From NCBI GenBank assembly GCA_029207755.1, contig JARCOQ010000064.1:434001-498000 (forward strand): 64,000 bases of DNA. Direction: 5' to 3'. Position 1 is the stretch's first letter; every line of letters begins with the position of its first letter. The DNA comes from Chamaea fasciata. Lineage: Eukaryota; Chordata; Aves; Passeriformes; Sylviidae. Below the pieces are notes generated by a model. The model was not told the origin of the DNA, did not search any database, and saw nothing but the letters and a program-made list of their open reading frames with translations. Of this stretch, positions 48,978-62,280 are shown piece by piece. The position numbers and the translations under genes were made by a program.

Positions 48978-49514
48978 TTGCTGTGGCTGCATATGGGCAC
49001 GTGTTCATGGATAAAGGACAGTGACAAGTCAGGGCTGGCTGCTTTGAGCCAAACCCGTGCCATTCCCTGTAGCCTGTCCTGCTGGTGTTGGTGTCTTTGG
49101 GGCGGACCCTGACTGCCGACAAAACAGCAACACATTCGCTTAAGAGCTGGACTAGGTCAGTGCAAAAGATGGCGGCCAGGGCTGAGGGAGCCACACACAA
49201 GATGGCGGCCAGGGCTGGAGAGCCACACACAAGATGGCGGCTGGGGCTGGGCTGCCAGGGCGGCTGATCTCACTAGGAGGCGCAGCCTCAGCCCTCTGGC
49301 TGCCATCCTGTGTGGGGCAGGCAGAGCCCCCCTTCAGTGCCTGTTGAAATGGACATTAACGGACACCCGGGAAAAGGACACGGTCTGGCACCTTTGCTCT
49401 GTGCACACAAACATAGACCAGCCAGTTTGGAACGCCAACTGGCAGTACTTTGATGTCAAGGCAATTCAAATAGGTGAAAATACGAAACTCCAGGCATTGA
49501 ACGTTTTAAAATAA

Positions 49515-49518
<4 letters not shown>
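48978..49518. other. Spacer between the receptor remnant and copy B
   Basis: Apart from the YY1 motif array at 49,160-49,256, I see no gene or transposon. The first part may be the 5' flank of the olfactory receptor remnant. Confidence 0.5.
49160..49256 (+). promoter_or_regulatory. Three tandem YY1-type motifs (AAGATGGCGGC)
   Basis: A unit of 32-33 bp is repeated three times, each with AAGATGGCGGC (49,166-49,176; 49,199-49,209; 49,231-49,241) followed by CAGGGCTG or TGGGGCTG. AAGATGGCGGC is the strong consensus site of the zinc-finger factor YY1. The array lies upstream of the receptor remnant and just left of duplication copy B. Binding is an inference. Confidence 0.75.

Positions 49519-49554
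<36 letters not shown>
49519..49554 (+). repeat. Poly-T run of 36 bases at the copy B junction
   Basis: An uninterrupted T run preceded by A-rich sequence, 27 bp before the first base of duplication copy B. It could be a reversed poly(A) tail or an assembly-sensitive homopolymer. Confidence 0.95.
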
Positions 49555-49555
<1 letters not shown>

Positions 49556-49969
49556 AAAGAGGGCTAAAAGCACTCCTTGTGCACATGGACTCCAATTAGC
49601 ATCAAGCAGCATCACAAGTGGTTTCGTCCAGGCAGGAGTCACAGTCACTGTGAGGTGATGAAAACGGAGATGGGATCTGCTTGAGGCGGATGGTGCAGCG
49701 GCTGCGCACCTGCGACGTGTATCCCTCAGGGTACCTATTTCTTTAGAACACTATGAAGACTAGAGGGAATTGAAAGTCCACTGCAGTTTAGGTTGTTCTT
49801 CACGAGATTGTTCAAGTCGAGCACAGCCATTCTGTTCAGCAGACACACGGGCAGGGGCTTCTTGGAGCGCTGCTCTGGCACCCATTCTTTGGAGGAGGGG
49901 ATTGCAGGAAAGAAGAAAAGAAGCTCATCAACTACTGAAGAGGAAGAGTCACTGACAGGAAGCAGTGGG

Positions 49970-50876
49970 TTAAGAAATGTGAGGGGGAAAAAGGCAGAAA
50001 ACATGAGGTGACAAGTGTGAGAAATGGGAGTGGAAAAAGGAGGGAAGTGTGAGGGAAGAAAAGCGTAGGAAACCTGTGTGGGAAAGGGTGAGAAAACGGA
50101 GGGGAAAATGGTGAAGATGTGAGTGAAAGTAGGAGAGGAAGGTGAGAGGAGGAAAAGGCAGGACATATGATGGGAAAATTCTAAGAAACATGATCAGGGA
50201 AGGCTGAAAAACATAGAGGAAAAAATGGAGGGAAATGTGAGGGGAAGAGAGTGAGAAAATTACTGGCAGAGAGAGAGAAACAGGCAGCAAATGTGAGGGG
50301 AACATTGTGAGAATCCTGAGGGGAAAAGAGGGAGAAACCAGAGGGCAGAAAAAGGCAGGAAACATTAGGGGGGAAAAAAGGGTGGGAAGTTGGATGGGAA
50401 AAGTGGCAGAAAACAGGAGTGAAAAAAGGGCAGAAAATGCTAGAGGAAAAGTAGAAGCAACATGAGGGGGAAAGAATGATAAACGTGAGGGGAAAAGTGG
50501 GAGAAATGTAAGAGGGAAAGCCTGGGAAACATGAGGGCAAAAGTGAGAAACATGAGGAGACAACTTGGAGAAAAATGACTGAGGAAAGGAGAAAAGCATG
50601 AAGGGAGAAAAGGGCAGGATAAGTGAGGGGAAAATTGTGAGAATCGTGGGAGAACAAAAAAGCAGGAAAAAGCGGGAAGTTGGGGAAATGTGAGAGGCAA
50701 AGCGTGAGGAAAGGGAGCTGAAAAGGGTGGGGAAAATGAGTAAAACTTGGGAGGCAAACATGAGAGGAAAACTGTGAGACTCGAAAGGGGGAAGGGGTGG
50801 AAATGTGAGAGGGAAAAGAACAGGAAATGTGAAGGGAGAAAAGGAGAGAAGGCAGGATTGGCATGACAGCTGAAAT
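49970..50876 (+). repeat. Polypurine tract, GA-rich degenerate repeat (copy B)
   Basis: Duplicate of the tract at 34,430-35,335, with scattered single-base differences and one fewer A in a homopolymer near 50,370. Confidence 0.9.
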
Positions 50877-53100
50877 GATTCCTAACACATTCCCCCATGC
50901 ATTTGCCCATTTATTGCACTAGCCCAGGGCTTCTCTGTATGTCCGTCTCCCCCTGTGCCTTGATTCCTGTTCGGAAGCAGTAGAAGTGCAGGATGTGCCC
51001 ACCAGCAGGAGCTGCTCCAAGCTGGGAAGGGGCCAGGTGGTGCTGATTTCCAGAGGCTTCTTTGTCCCAGGTGAGGCCAAGGCAGGAGTGGGTTGAAAGG
51101 TGCTGCTGCTGCTCCTCTGTGCCAGAGAGCCCTGGCCGGGCAGGGCACGGCGCCCACTGCACTGCGGGCTCTTTCTCCTGCCACAGCTGGGCACACCTGG
51201 CAACAAATCATGACGACTAGTGGGGAAACCAAGGGCTTTGTGGAGGCTGCCTTGCTCTGCACACACCCGGGCCACCTGCAGCACAGAGCTTTGGCCCCCA
51301 GAAAGGTAAACCCGAGGGGAACAGCTGGAAAAGGTTTCATTTTCACCTGTCAATAGATGACTTTATTTCAGTGCTGGGTGCGTGGGGAATCACTTTCCTA
51401 ACACGTGCTCAGCCAGAAATCCCACCTACTCATTTGTAACCATGGAAACAAGACCTACTCATTACTTTGCTGAAACTCACAGGCTAAACATTCCCTCAAA
51501 TTAGTTGACATATTTAAATCACTTCTCAGAAGTTACTGACAGGAGAGTAGGGCTCTCTTGAGAGTCTCGGGTGGTCATTTGGGGAACATCCCATTGCTGC
51601 AATTCTCCTCTGATGCTCAAGAGCCTCCTACAACCACTCTTTTCCCCTTGAATGCATTCCAGCTACATTCTTGGGAAGACTATTCTCAAGGCTAAGGTAG
51701 TCACTTGCACACATCAATCACTGCTCTGGAGGAATAGAGGGCTCAACAGTCTGTTAATGCAAAGGGAATTCACAATTTGTTACAGTTCAATATTTTCTCA
51801 AAACCTGCCTTCTCTGGGCATTGCTCACAAGCATTTCTTTAATTCACCTTGAAAATGTTTTTGCTGACTGGAGCCACATTGTGTCTTTCCTTCAGCAATT
51901 CAGAAGAAAAACACAAACTGCCTGCTGAAACCCTTCTGCTCCCTTCCAAATCAGTTCACTGCTCAAGCACGAGCCACAGGCTCCTGCCCGATTCCCTCTG
52001 TGAGATAGGAGGTAATATTTTGCTGCAGCTGCAGGGTTATGAGAAGAAAGAACGAAAGCTGTTGGTTCTTGGGGTTGTTATTTAGGGTTTGGGTTTGTTC
52101 TAGTTGATTTGTTGGGTGTTGCTGTGAGCTGGGAGAGGGGCCAGCGTGAAGACCAAACCAAAAGGGAAGTAGGAGAAGAGGGGAGGGGACAGAAAAGGAG
52201 GCGGTGGGGACAGAATACAAGTTTCCTATTTCCCGGCCAAAGGGAAAGGGGACACGGTTCGCCCTGGGCTGGGAAAGGCAATAAAAAGCAGCATTTTCTG
52301 TGTGTGTGTTGTGTGTGTGTTTGGCTCTTGGGAGAGGGAGATACACACCCAGCTCAGGTGAATCCATCCTAAAAAACAGTTCTCTTTGGCTTTGATGACC
52401 TTGTCACCCCATTAAATTTCATCTCAGAGTTGGTTCCTCTCTAACACCTCTCTATCTCCCAGCAGCTCAGGGCTGCATTGCACAGTGCTTGCTGTGTGCC
52501 AGAGAGCTCAAAGCAGGCTGGCCTGGCGCCCCGGAATATTTCTGCAGAACACTCTGCATTTCACTCTTTTGCTCTGGCTCAGTGCACAACTCCAGCACTG
52601 CAGGCGCTTCCTCCCAGAGCCGTGTGAGGCCCCGGCTCCTGCAGATGTGAGCTGACAAGCTGTCCCTGCCTGCCGCTGGCCTCGCTTCCCCCGGCAGAAG
52701 CGCCGTGCCTGAAGGAGGCTGCCCTGTGCCGGAGCCTGCGGAGCAGCCCGGCTCCCTCCCCTGTGCCCAGAGCGCTGCACACACTGCTCACCTTGGCCAG
52801 GAGTTAGAGGGCAGCCGGCACAAGGGTGGCAATCCTCAGCCAGGCCTGCAGCCCTCGCCTGTGGTTTGCCTTTCTCTGCTCCTGTGCACGCTCCGGACGG
52901 CCGATGCCACCGGTCTGTGCTGTGCCCAGCACGGCCACGCTTCCCCTCGGGAGAGCCTTCCCCACTTTCCAACTGTACCAAAGAAGCCATCAATGTCACT
53001 CTCCACCTCTAAGAAAAAACTGACACTTCAGAAGAAAATGTTCAGCTTTGTCAGAGGCTCAGAAGGAGGGGAATCTTTGAAAGGAGTTGAGGTTTCACAA
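50877..53100. other. Non-coding part of the duplicated unit (copy B)
   Basis: Duplicate of 35,336-37,560; again no supported gene. It includes the GT microsatellite at about 52,301-52,322, with a slightly different interruption from copy A. Confidence 0.5.
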
Positions 53101-53102
53101 AC

Positions 53103-53108
53103 TTTATT
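53103..53108 (-). terminator. Poly(A) signal of the PAK3-like gene, copy B
   Basis: AATAAA on the minus strand about 77 bp after the stop codon, identical in position to copy A. Confidence 0.7.
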
Positions 53109-53184
53109 TCCAATCCTATGCTACTATCCTACTCCACTGTCCTAGCTGCAATCCTACTCTACAGTCCTATTCTACAATCCTTCT

Positions 53185-56100
53185 CTATACTGGTGTTGGA
53201 GAAAACAGTTGTCTGATTCCTGTCTCCTCCTTCCACTCTTTCACTGAAGTGATCAGTGGCACCAGGCTGGACACAGGCTTGGCTGATGTTACAAATGGAT
53301 GCTGCACAAAGAAAAAAAAAAAAACAAGAATGAACCATTACTTTGCAAGCTAAGAGCCTCAAAGGCAGGGCAATATTTTTCAAAGGAAAAGGAGATGGAA
53401 TCAGAGTACATCTAAGGAGCAACAGTGGGGCCACATTGGCACAGCTTGCTGCAAGAGCTGCTATGTGCCCCAGGCCTGGAAATATCTCCGGTCTGAGCAT
53501 CCTGATCTCTTGAAAGAGGTCCCTGGTCATATTGCAGGGCACTTGGAGCAGATGACCCTTACAGGCCCTTGCCAGCCCAGCCCAGTCTAGGATTCCTGAC
53601 TGTTCTCATTTGAACAGCACCAAGAGTGGAGGTGAGGAGGAGGAGGCTCCCCTGATGCCTTGCACTTCAGTGCAGGAGGAGCCCGTCCCTGGGACACTGT
53701 TTCCCCTGCAGCCCCTTGGCATTTTACCTGCAGCAGCTCCTTGGCAGACCAGCGCCGCGCCTCGTCTCTCTGCAGGCAGCAGCTCAGGAAGTCACACAGC
53801 AAAGGGGAGAGGAGCTTGGGCTGCTGCAGCTTTGGGATCCCTTTGGTGGCTTTCAGGAGTTGAGCCTGGAGAAAAAGGAAACACGAGTTTCTCACCCGCT
53901 TCTTTCACGTCTGGAACTGCTCTCCCAGATCCCATTGTTTCAGGTGCACTCTGCAGTGGCACTTTCTGCCGTGGCACAGAGGCAGAGATGACTTTCCTGA
54001 CCAACAAAACACCCAAAGCCCGATGCAGCCACAGCTTTCCCAGCATCCAGCAGCTCTTGCCTTGGCAGTTGATTTCATTGACTGGCCTTGTTAGTGGAAA
54101 CAACAGCAGCAAAAGCAGGTTTCCTTCTCTGAGGGTTCACCTGAGCAGCTTGACAGGCTATTTGGAAGAGGCACTTTGCTCTACTAACTCACTCTACTAT
54201 TTCCAAAGATAATTACATGAAAAGCATCTCTGCAGCTCTTGTTGGTCCCTTAAGCACAGCTGCCATCAAACCAAAGTCATCAAGCTTTTTCCTTGGTTCT
54301 TGAAAACAATGGGAATTGCAAGCAAAGAAAGGAAATCCCTCAGTTATTCCTCAGGTAAGGAAAAAAACATTTGGAATCTCATCTTCCACACAGACACATG
54401 AAGATGCATGCACAAATGTCTTGGGACGAAAATGCCTCTTTGGGCACACAGGAAACACCTGCAGCTCCGTCTCTCATCACACTGCAAATTTCAGCTTCCC
54501 TTAGGCAGCAAAAGGAAAATTTTGGTGGTCAAAGCAGAAGAGGGAGAAACGCCATCCATGTGGTAGCCCTCTGCTCATTTGGACACTCAAGTCAATGCAT
54601 TAATGGCATGGCCATCCTAGAAAGTGCCTGGAAACAAAGGGGTGGGTTTGGCCGGCTCTCCACATGGCCAGGCTTCATCTTAGTGACATGGAGGTGACGG
54701 CTTGGGTTAGGAAAGAAAGACGGTCACTGAGTGTTTCAGCAGCACCGCACAAGAAGCACAAGAGACTCTGTGGCCTTCACACCCTCTTGTTAAGGTTTCA
54801 GGCAAATTTCCTTGTGAGAAGAATGGGGGTGCACTTCTTCTCTCCAAACCACTGTTTTATAAACATCCTCGGGTTTGGGTTACTTTCCTTCATTTCAGGA
54901 AAGATAACACCACTTCTAAGATGCTTGTTTGCTGCTATTCGGGCTGTCTACAAAGCCAAAAGAGCTGGAACGACTTCTAAGCCAAAGCCCAGTGTTGCCT
55001 GAGAAGGGAGATTGTTTGCCTGGGCTAAGGCTTGAGTTCCCCCACGGATGCAACCAAAACCCCAGCAGATGCTGATGTGCTGCCGGGACATTTTCAGAAA
55101 GGGACTGTGGTGGAAGTAGTTCCAGCGGATGGCAATGGCATTTTGTCCAGTGGCACACACAAAGTGGGATGGGGGAGAAAGACAGCGGGATCAGAGAGTA
55201 TTTACACCTTACCATGGCAGAATTTTCCTCCCAGTCAGGAGCTTCTCCTTCCACCATTTCAATGACCACGATTCCCAAAGACCATATGTCCACTTTGGGC
55301 CCATAGGGTTCACCGTTCACTTCAGGTGCCATCCACTGAAGAGTCCCGACCACCGATCTCCGTCTACTCTGCTCAGGGGTGAGTTGAGCAGAGAGGCCAA
55401 AATCAGCTGGGGAGAGAGCAAAAGACCGTTTTTATTTGAATCCTGTGCAATTAGGAAAGCACGCAAAAGAATTTCCCGGTAGAAGTTTGAGAATGTGCTC
55501 TTGAATCTCCTGGACAACCGTCCCTGCCTTGTTTCCTCAGGACTTTAGCCAAGGAAATATGGTGCTGGCTGCTTCAGAAATCCCCACATTTTTTACACTG
55601 CCTCCAGCAGGGGCTTTTCAAACTTTAGACATGTAGCTCCCTCCCTCTGGAAGGGACACGCACAGAGCAATGCCACTGTGGACTGCTCGAGCCTTGCCAT
55701 AGGTCTGTGCACGTTGCCACCGCGTGGTCAGCTCACAACAGGCTCCCTGCACTGCCACCAGCGCCATTTTGGGGGGGCTGGCACTCACTCAAAAGCAGCC
55801 CCACAGCCCACATATCCCTGGAACGCTGCACCTGCCCAAGAATATACTGACCCAGCTTGACAGAGCCATCCGTTTTGAGAAGGATGTTGAGGCTTTTCAA
55901 ATCTCTGTGCATCACGTGGTTGGCGTGGAGAAAATGCAGTCCTTGCAGGCACTGAGAGAGAAACCAGAAACAGGAGGGCAAATATCAGTGATGTGATTTC
56001 ATCACACAAGAAAGGAAACAGCTCTCCAAGATTCCCTCTCCAGGGGAATGAGGAGTAATGGCAGAACACAGTGCCACTGAGGGGAAGAGCTCGCTGCTCC

Positions 56101-59100
56101 AACACAGGCAGAGCAGCACCTTTCTAAAGAAAGGCATGTCAGCTTGCCAAAGAGCAACAGCAACTGCTGGTGTAGACTCTGCCCTGCAAACCAGCCAGGA
56201 TGACTGCTGCTGCAGTGGATGTGCTCAGAAGCACACAGCACTCTGGCTGCACTGCTAACCTTTCCAGCTGAGGACTCAGAGAAATGAGTCTCTCTTTCTT
56301 CTTTGCTGTTCCTTTCAAATGCTCCCACCATCACCACCTTTGCTTTTACAGGCAAGGAATGCAGTGCCAACAGACCAAAGTTTAGAGAGGCAAGATGGAG
56401 AAGAGCAAATACAAGAGCCAGAGTGAGAATGCAACAGCAGGAGACAAGAGGACAAGAACAGAGTCCAGTGAGTGCAGGGGCACTGGCAGGCAGTTCATTT
56501 GAGAGGCTCTTGCTTGCCCAGAGCATATCAGCCACACAGAAACAAAGCCTGGCTCACGGAATCGCTCCTGCTCTGAGCCCCTTTCCCAGACAATCCTGCC
56601 CAAGCTCTGGGAAGCACAGCTGAGATCCCCGACTCACCTCCCGACTGATGATGGCAATCTCGTCTTCTGTCAGGCGAGTCTTTTGGATTGTGTCGTAAAG
56701 ACTGCCTCCATCCATGTACTCCATCACCAGCCACAGTTCTTCATGCACAAGGTAGCTGAAAGAAGGGAACAAGGCCATGCAGATGAACATGCATTCGTTG
56801 GCTCCTTTGCTTGATTCTTGTTTCCGGGTTGCTTTGTGACAAGGACAGAATTAAAAGAATTAAAGACATTCCCTCCGGGCTGTGGGTTGTTTGCAGTCTG
56901 TGCAGTCTCAAGGAGAACAGCACATCTGTCAAAAGGAGATGTCTCTGATGGCCAGCAATCAAAAAGTGCAGTTTAGTATACGCCAAGATGAAAAACCTGT
57001 CCCGCGTGGTATTTCTGGAAAGAAGCACCTAGTGTTCCTGGCATGGCCAGCCCTGGAAAAGAGGGGCAACAATCCAAGGGAAATCCTCCCTAGCATGCTT
57101 CATCAGCATTGAAGAAACCTTAAAAAATCCATCCTGAGACAACATGGAGGCAGCCAACTTACAGGGTACTGACTTCTTATGGTAGAGTTGATGCAGGTTT
57201 TTGAACAATTTTTCAACTATGTGTTGGAAAGCCAGGGATGACTCACGGAGATAAACTGCACTCTCTTCCCATCCATTGGAGATGAGTAGAGAAATAATAA
57301 TGAAGCAATAATTAACAGCTTTCTTTTCTGCCAGTGTCCAAAGTGGGGTTTTAACCTTGCATACTTTTACTATGTAAACAAACCTTCATGGGATGAGACC
57401 ATGACCACTCACCCGTCTAAATAATGGACAAGATGGGGACTCATATTCCTCTTCATGACCGTGATTTCAGTAACAATATCCTCCATCTCGCTCGGTCCCC
57501 GAAGATAGATTTTCTTGATAGCCACCTAGAATGACATTGAAAATCAGTAACTTTAGAAGTTGGAGGAATGAGACCAAAACACACATGGGGAGAGAGATTT
57601 TGCAATGACACCGCCAAGCCGTGCCAAAGTGCCTTGTAATTAGACAAAGGAGTAATTAGGAAGTGACATTCCTACAGCCCATTTCTCTGCTCCTTTGGGG
57701 GCCAGATCCAGGACACGTGGCCACTGACCACATTTTGCCTTGTCCACTTGTTAGCAATGGTGTGTCAACTCTCACCCCCCCAAAGCTCTGAGCACACTCT
57801 CTGTCTGTCTGTACTTGAGAAGAAGTAATGCGTGACTTGGTACTCTGTGGATACATCTCGGGCTATAGGCAGGGCTTGGGGCTTTTAGGGACACCTTGCA
57901 GATCTCTCCCTACGTGCAGATCCCAAGTGCAGCACTGCAGGTGGCTAAGGAACTGCCAGGAACATTCAGATGTATTTGCTGGCAGCCAGAAATGAGAATT
58001 CAGGACTCTGAAGCCGTAGCCCCAGAGAGCAGTGAGATGCTCCTTTGTTGGAGCATCTGAGAGCCAGGGAGAGCATCCTTCTCTGAAAGGAACCGCTGTC
58101 CTCCTTGCCTTCCTTCTGGCAGCTGAGCAGGACAAAGGCTGCCCCAAATGCAGTTGGCAGGCTGGCACCAGTCTGTGCTTCTTGTGCCTTTGCAGCACAG
58201 CTCTAGCCACAGCTGCAGCCGCAGCTGACACGAGACAGGAAAGCCCTGGAGAGCAGCAGAATCTGCAGGGGCTCTTGACATTTACCTCTCCGCCCGTGGC
58301 AGTGTCGATGGCTCTGCAAACCTCTCCAAAAGCCCTAGAAACAAAACAGCAGCAAAGAAAGGAGAAGCCATTTAGACCTTGGAGTGAAAGCCAGCCCAGA
58401 CAGGAGATGTCTGCTGGAAATGCCTCCAACCTGCAGCATGCAGGAGGGCACTGCCAGAAGGCAGATGATGCATGTTCCTCTCCAGTGCATGGGCACTGGG
58501 CCTGTTTCTGAAGCATTGGGGTTTAGTGCCTCAGCTCCAAAGGCCAGGTGATTCTTTCATCGTGGATTTCAGTTTCTAAACTGGGCGGTTTTTATCCTCA
58601 CCACAGACTATTTCCTTCAGCAAACTCTTGGGAAGAAATGCTCCTGAGAAGTGTTATCTGACTGCTATGATAGGGGGTAGGTTGCTGTTTCTGGCAATGA
58701 AATAGAAGTGTCTTTGATAATGCCTTCTGACCACACTTCCAAATTCTGGCCGGTACTGAGAGATGGGGCAGACTAACCCGCGTGTCTGAATATGTTTGCA
58801 GCTTGCCTGACTTCACACTTGACAGATATTCCAGCAGCAAATCAGCTGCCCCATGACTGTGTAGAAGCAACTGTGGTTGGACTCACCCTCTGCCAACAAT
58901 TTCCTTTTCGGTGTATTTCCTCCGGGGATTTTCTGTGCTCACCATTTGCCCTGAGGGAAACAAAATGCAAAATGCTCACTTGAAAGCAGACATCCCACTA
59001 TCCAAGAGATACAAAAGGCAGCCCTGCTGGGGCTCTACAGTCTGGCCTTCTGAGTCCTTTGTGGCCAGCTGGGTAACAACAACAACAACAACAACAATTG

Positions 59101-62054
59101 CAACAAGACAGGCAGCTCTGCAGTACAAGCAGGTCAGCACAGAGAATGATTTTCTACAGTCCTTTGAAGAGATGCCTTGGCAGAAAACAAAGCACAGGGA
59201 GATGCATTCCCAGGAGAGGAGGGCATCTTCCCCACCTTGCAGCAGTTTCCCAAAGGAATGCCTTTCCCTTTGTAAACCCAAGCAGCTCATGCTCTAAACA
59301 ACCCCAAGGGGCCTTCAGCAGCAGGACCCTCACCCTTGATGAGCAGGCTGAGCTGGAAGACACCCTTGCCCGTGGCCCACGTGAAGAACCACACTGCTTC
59401 TCCTCCCCCTGACAGCAGGGATCAGTCCCTGCCATTGCACTCGCCCTCTCAGCCCCGCACACGTGCCCACCTTCCCGCAGCGGGCAAGGGCAGCAAGGAC
59501 AGCAGTGCTCCTCAGGTGCCGGCGGGACACGGACAGCTGCCCAGAGGAGATGCTGACCCTCTGTGAGCCCAGCCCAGGCCGTGCAGGAGCCGGCCCAGAG
59601 CAGGGGCTGCTGCCTCGGGGCAGCTCCGCGCTGCAGCGGCCGGCCGGCAGCGGCACTCTCCCAGCTAAGGAAGGCTCCAGCCTCGGCGCTCACACCAGCC
59701 CTCAGGGCCAGGGCAGCCACCGCCACAAAGCTGCCAAAGCCCAGGCACCAGCACTGACAAGCAATGGCAAGAAGGCACGGCCACACCCAGCCCCTTCCAA
59801 GCTGGTGCCCCCACTGAGAACACAGCAGGATTGGCTTGGAGAGCAGACACACCCAGGTGCACGTCAGTGCCCTTTTGTGCCAACAGGTGATGGGAGGCAG
59901 AGAGTCAGCTGGGCTCTCTTCTCAGCCCCACCAGGTCTTATCTGAGGGCACAGGACGGGCAGCTGCTCTGGGCAAGAAGCAGCTTCAATGACTTGTGCTG
60001 TACAATCACAAAGGGCACTGAGATGAGGAGGATCAATGGGTCCAGCTATGCTGACACATGCTCACAATACACTGTCCCTCAGAGAAGAAAGACACAAGAC
60101 GTACTCATGAACCCCAGGAAGTCATCCTCATCATACTCCATCTCCTGTTGCTGAGCAGCAGCTTTGTCAGTGCTGGAGATGAAGGAACTGCCCAGGCTCC
60201 ACTGCTCAGCTGGGGCAGGCCAGGCCCCTTCAGGTGACACTGCTGCTCCTGCTGCTGCAGCTTCAATAGAAGAGCCTGTGGAGATCTGAGACAACAAAAG
60301 AGTTTGTGTCAGAAAAGTGGCTGGCAGAGATTAGCCCCAGATCCCATTTTAAATGCAAGCCCTTAGGAAGGTGCTGTCAGCCAGTGACTGGGAGCTGCTG
60401 TCAAGCTCAGCTTTTTCACCTTTCTGCCCACAATTCACATTAATTCAGCCACTTCTTTCTGCTTCCCTGCCCACCTCTGCTTCCATTTTACCAAAAGAAC
60501 AACCTGGCAACCAAGGCACCAAAATCCCTGACTTGAAGCAGAAACTCCACGTCCCCAGTGTGTCTCTGAAATGCTCCCAGGTAAGCACAGCCAAGAAGCT
60601 CGTGGGGACAAACCGCCCCAAAAAGCTTGTGTTGTCACATCAATACTTTTTGTGCCTGTGGGTACTTGGCGAGTCTGTGGAGGGGGACAGGTGTCCCCAG
60701 ACCACAGCGTCCCCTACGTATCCACCAAGGCTGAGCACAGTGCCTTTGACATGCTCCCTCCTCTGCAGACAGGGAACCTTCCTGCTCCAGGCTGGCCTCT
60801 ATCAGAATCCCAGCAAGCTGGGGCCTAAACATGGCAGCTCAAAGCCCATTTTCCAGCTGTCACTGGCTGAGGGGAATGGCTAGGTCTGGCAGGACTGCAG
60901 CACTCGGCATCCTCAGCCACCAACAGCAAGAGCTGGCTGCTCAGAAACTTGCAGCTCTGCCTCGCACTAAAGACAGCGCCCTCCAGAAGTGGCACTTACC
61001 GTCTTGGAAAGTTGCGGCTGTGGTGTGACCACAGCTGGAGCCTTGTGGTCATTTGGCTCCTCTTTGCCTTCTCGTCCAGGAGCAGAGGAAGCCAGAGGAG
61101 AGTCTGCTCTTGGTTCTGGGATCTGTGGACAGACAGGAGCGTTAGACACAGGCCATGACCTATCATTTAGAACCTTCTTTCTCTTCAGCTCTAGAACCAG
61201 CTCTACTAAGCACAAATCATCAACTTGCAGAGCAAGGGGATTCTAAGTCCCTCAGACTAAATTCTAATGGGCTGATTCAACTGGACACTGCAAATTGCTC
61301 CAAATTACATATTCCCCCCTGACTACTATCAGGAAGCACATTCTCTCTGCAAAACTTATCTTTTAGTTCTTTTAAAGCTCTGAAATGGAAAATTAGGAAA
61401 TAGGCAGTGATGCCTTTGCTCTTGCTGCTGTAGACATGGAAATGGATTTTCTTGCAGCCTACTCAGCTGGCCCTCTACACTCTACTGCCACAGGCCAAGC
61501 TCACAGCTTGCTGCACAATTCTTAAACGCCAAGAACATCAAATGTTCTTTCCTTACTCACCTTGGGATCAGCACCTCTGAACACCCGGCTCAGGTGACCT
61601 GCAGTGGGCAAGGGAAAATGAAGCAGATGCTTTGAGAAAACTGGAGACAACCAGAGCATTTTTAGAAGACCTTCCAAGGCCTCCCAGTCTACATTTTCAA
61701 AGTTGTCCTGCTTGACCCAGCAAGGGAGGAATTGGAAAACTCTGCTGCCACAGACTCTCCAACAGAGGGAACGCAACCCCTGCAGGCTCCCTTGCAAATG
61801 CTGCCCGCACGGCTGTGGCTACACACAACCCCTTTGGAGCTGAACATGTTGACAGGAGCTTTACCCAAGCGGCATCTCGATGGCCTTTCTGTTTCCAAAT
61901 GAACTCAGTCACTAAGAAAGAGCAGGAAGACACAAAAACCAGGTTAGGTGACACTCAGGGAAAACCTCTACTTACCTGCCAGGTTAGTTAGGAAATAGCA
62001 GGAATAGGCAACTCCATAAACAGTGAAAACTGCAGCGGCGAGTTGCCCAATCAT
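53185..62054 (-). CDS. PAK3-like serine/threonine kinase, copy B, 12 exons
   Basis: Exons 5' to 3': 61,976-62,054; 61,561-61,598; 61,000-61,122; 60,105-60,285; 58,887-58,950; 58,286-58,334; 57,413-57,525; 56,638-56,755; 55,852-55,951; 55,213-55,406; 53,728-53,865; 53,185-53,301. The protein is again 437 residues with every kinase motif of copy A intact. It differs from copy A at two residues only: Asp for Glu at 132, in the acidic stretch before the kinase domain, and Leu for Arg at 372, in the C-terminal lobe. One silent change lies in exon 2. The exon 8 donor is consensus GTGAGT here. The last intron has a shorter pyrimidine run and ends in TTTGTGCAG instead of TTTCTGCAG. Being almost identical, the two genes probably act alike; which is transcribed cannot be told. 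Confidence 0.93.
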
Positions 62055-62280
62055 TGTGGCAACTGCTGTGCAAGTTTGCAGACTGCGCTCTAACGCTAGC
62101 TAAAAGAAGTCTCCTGTCAGTCAGCAGCTGCCCCCTGACAAAAGCCTCAAGCACAGGACCAAGTTCCTGCACTGAGCAAGGCCAAGAGCTGCTCTGACAC
62201 CCCTGAGGCCTTCCGTGCACCAAGGCAACCTTGCGATGTCACCACGACCACGTGACAACCGTGCCCTGACATCACAAAGC
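62055..62280 (-). promoter_or_regulatory. Candidate PAK3-like promoter between gene and ERV (copy B)
   Basis: Same 226-bp interval as in copy A, with the E-box, the CRE-like site and the X-box-like half site unchanged. Unchanged sites in a very young duplicate are not evidence of constraint. Confidence 0.4.

Noticed and set aside
49970..50888. Open frames of 235-263 codons on the minus strand, also in copy A
   Set aside because: They lie in the polypurine tract; the products are Phe/Ser/Pro/Leu low-complexity strings and differ between copies by frame.
53159..53542. 127-codon minus-strand frame overlapping the last PAK3-like exon
   Set aside because: It reads the exon in a different frame across the intron; spliced phase supports only the frame ending QLFSPTPV.
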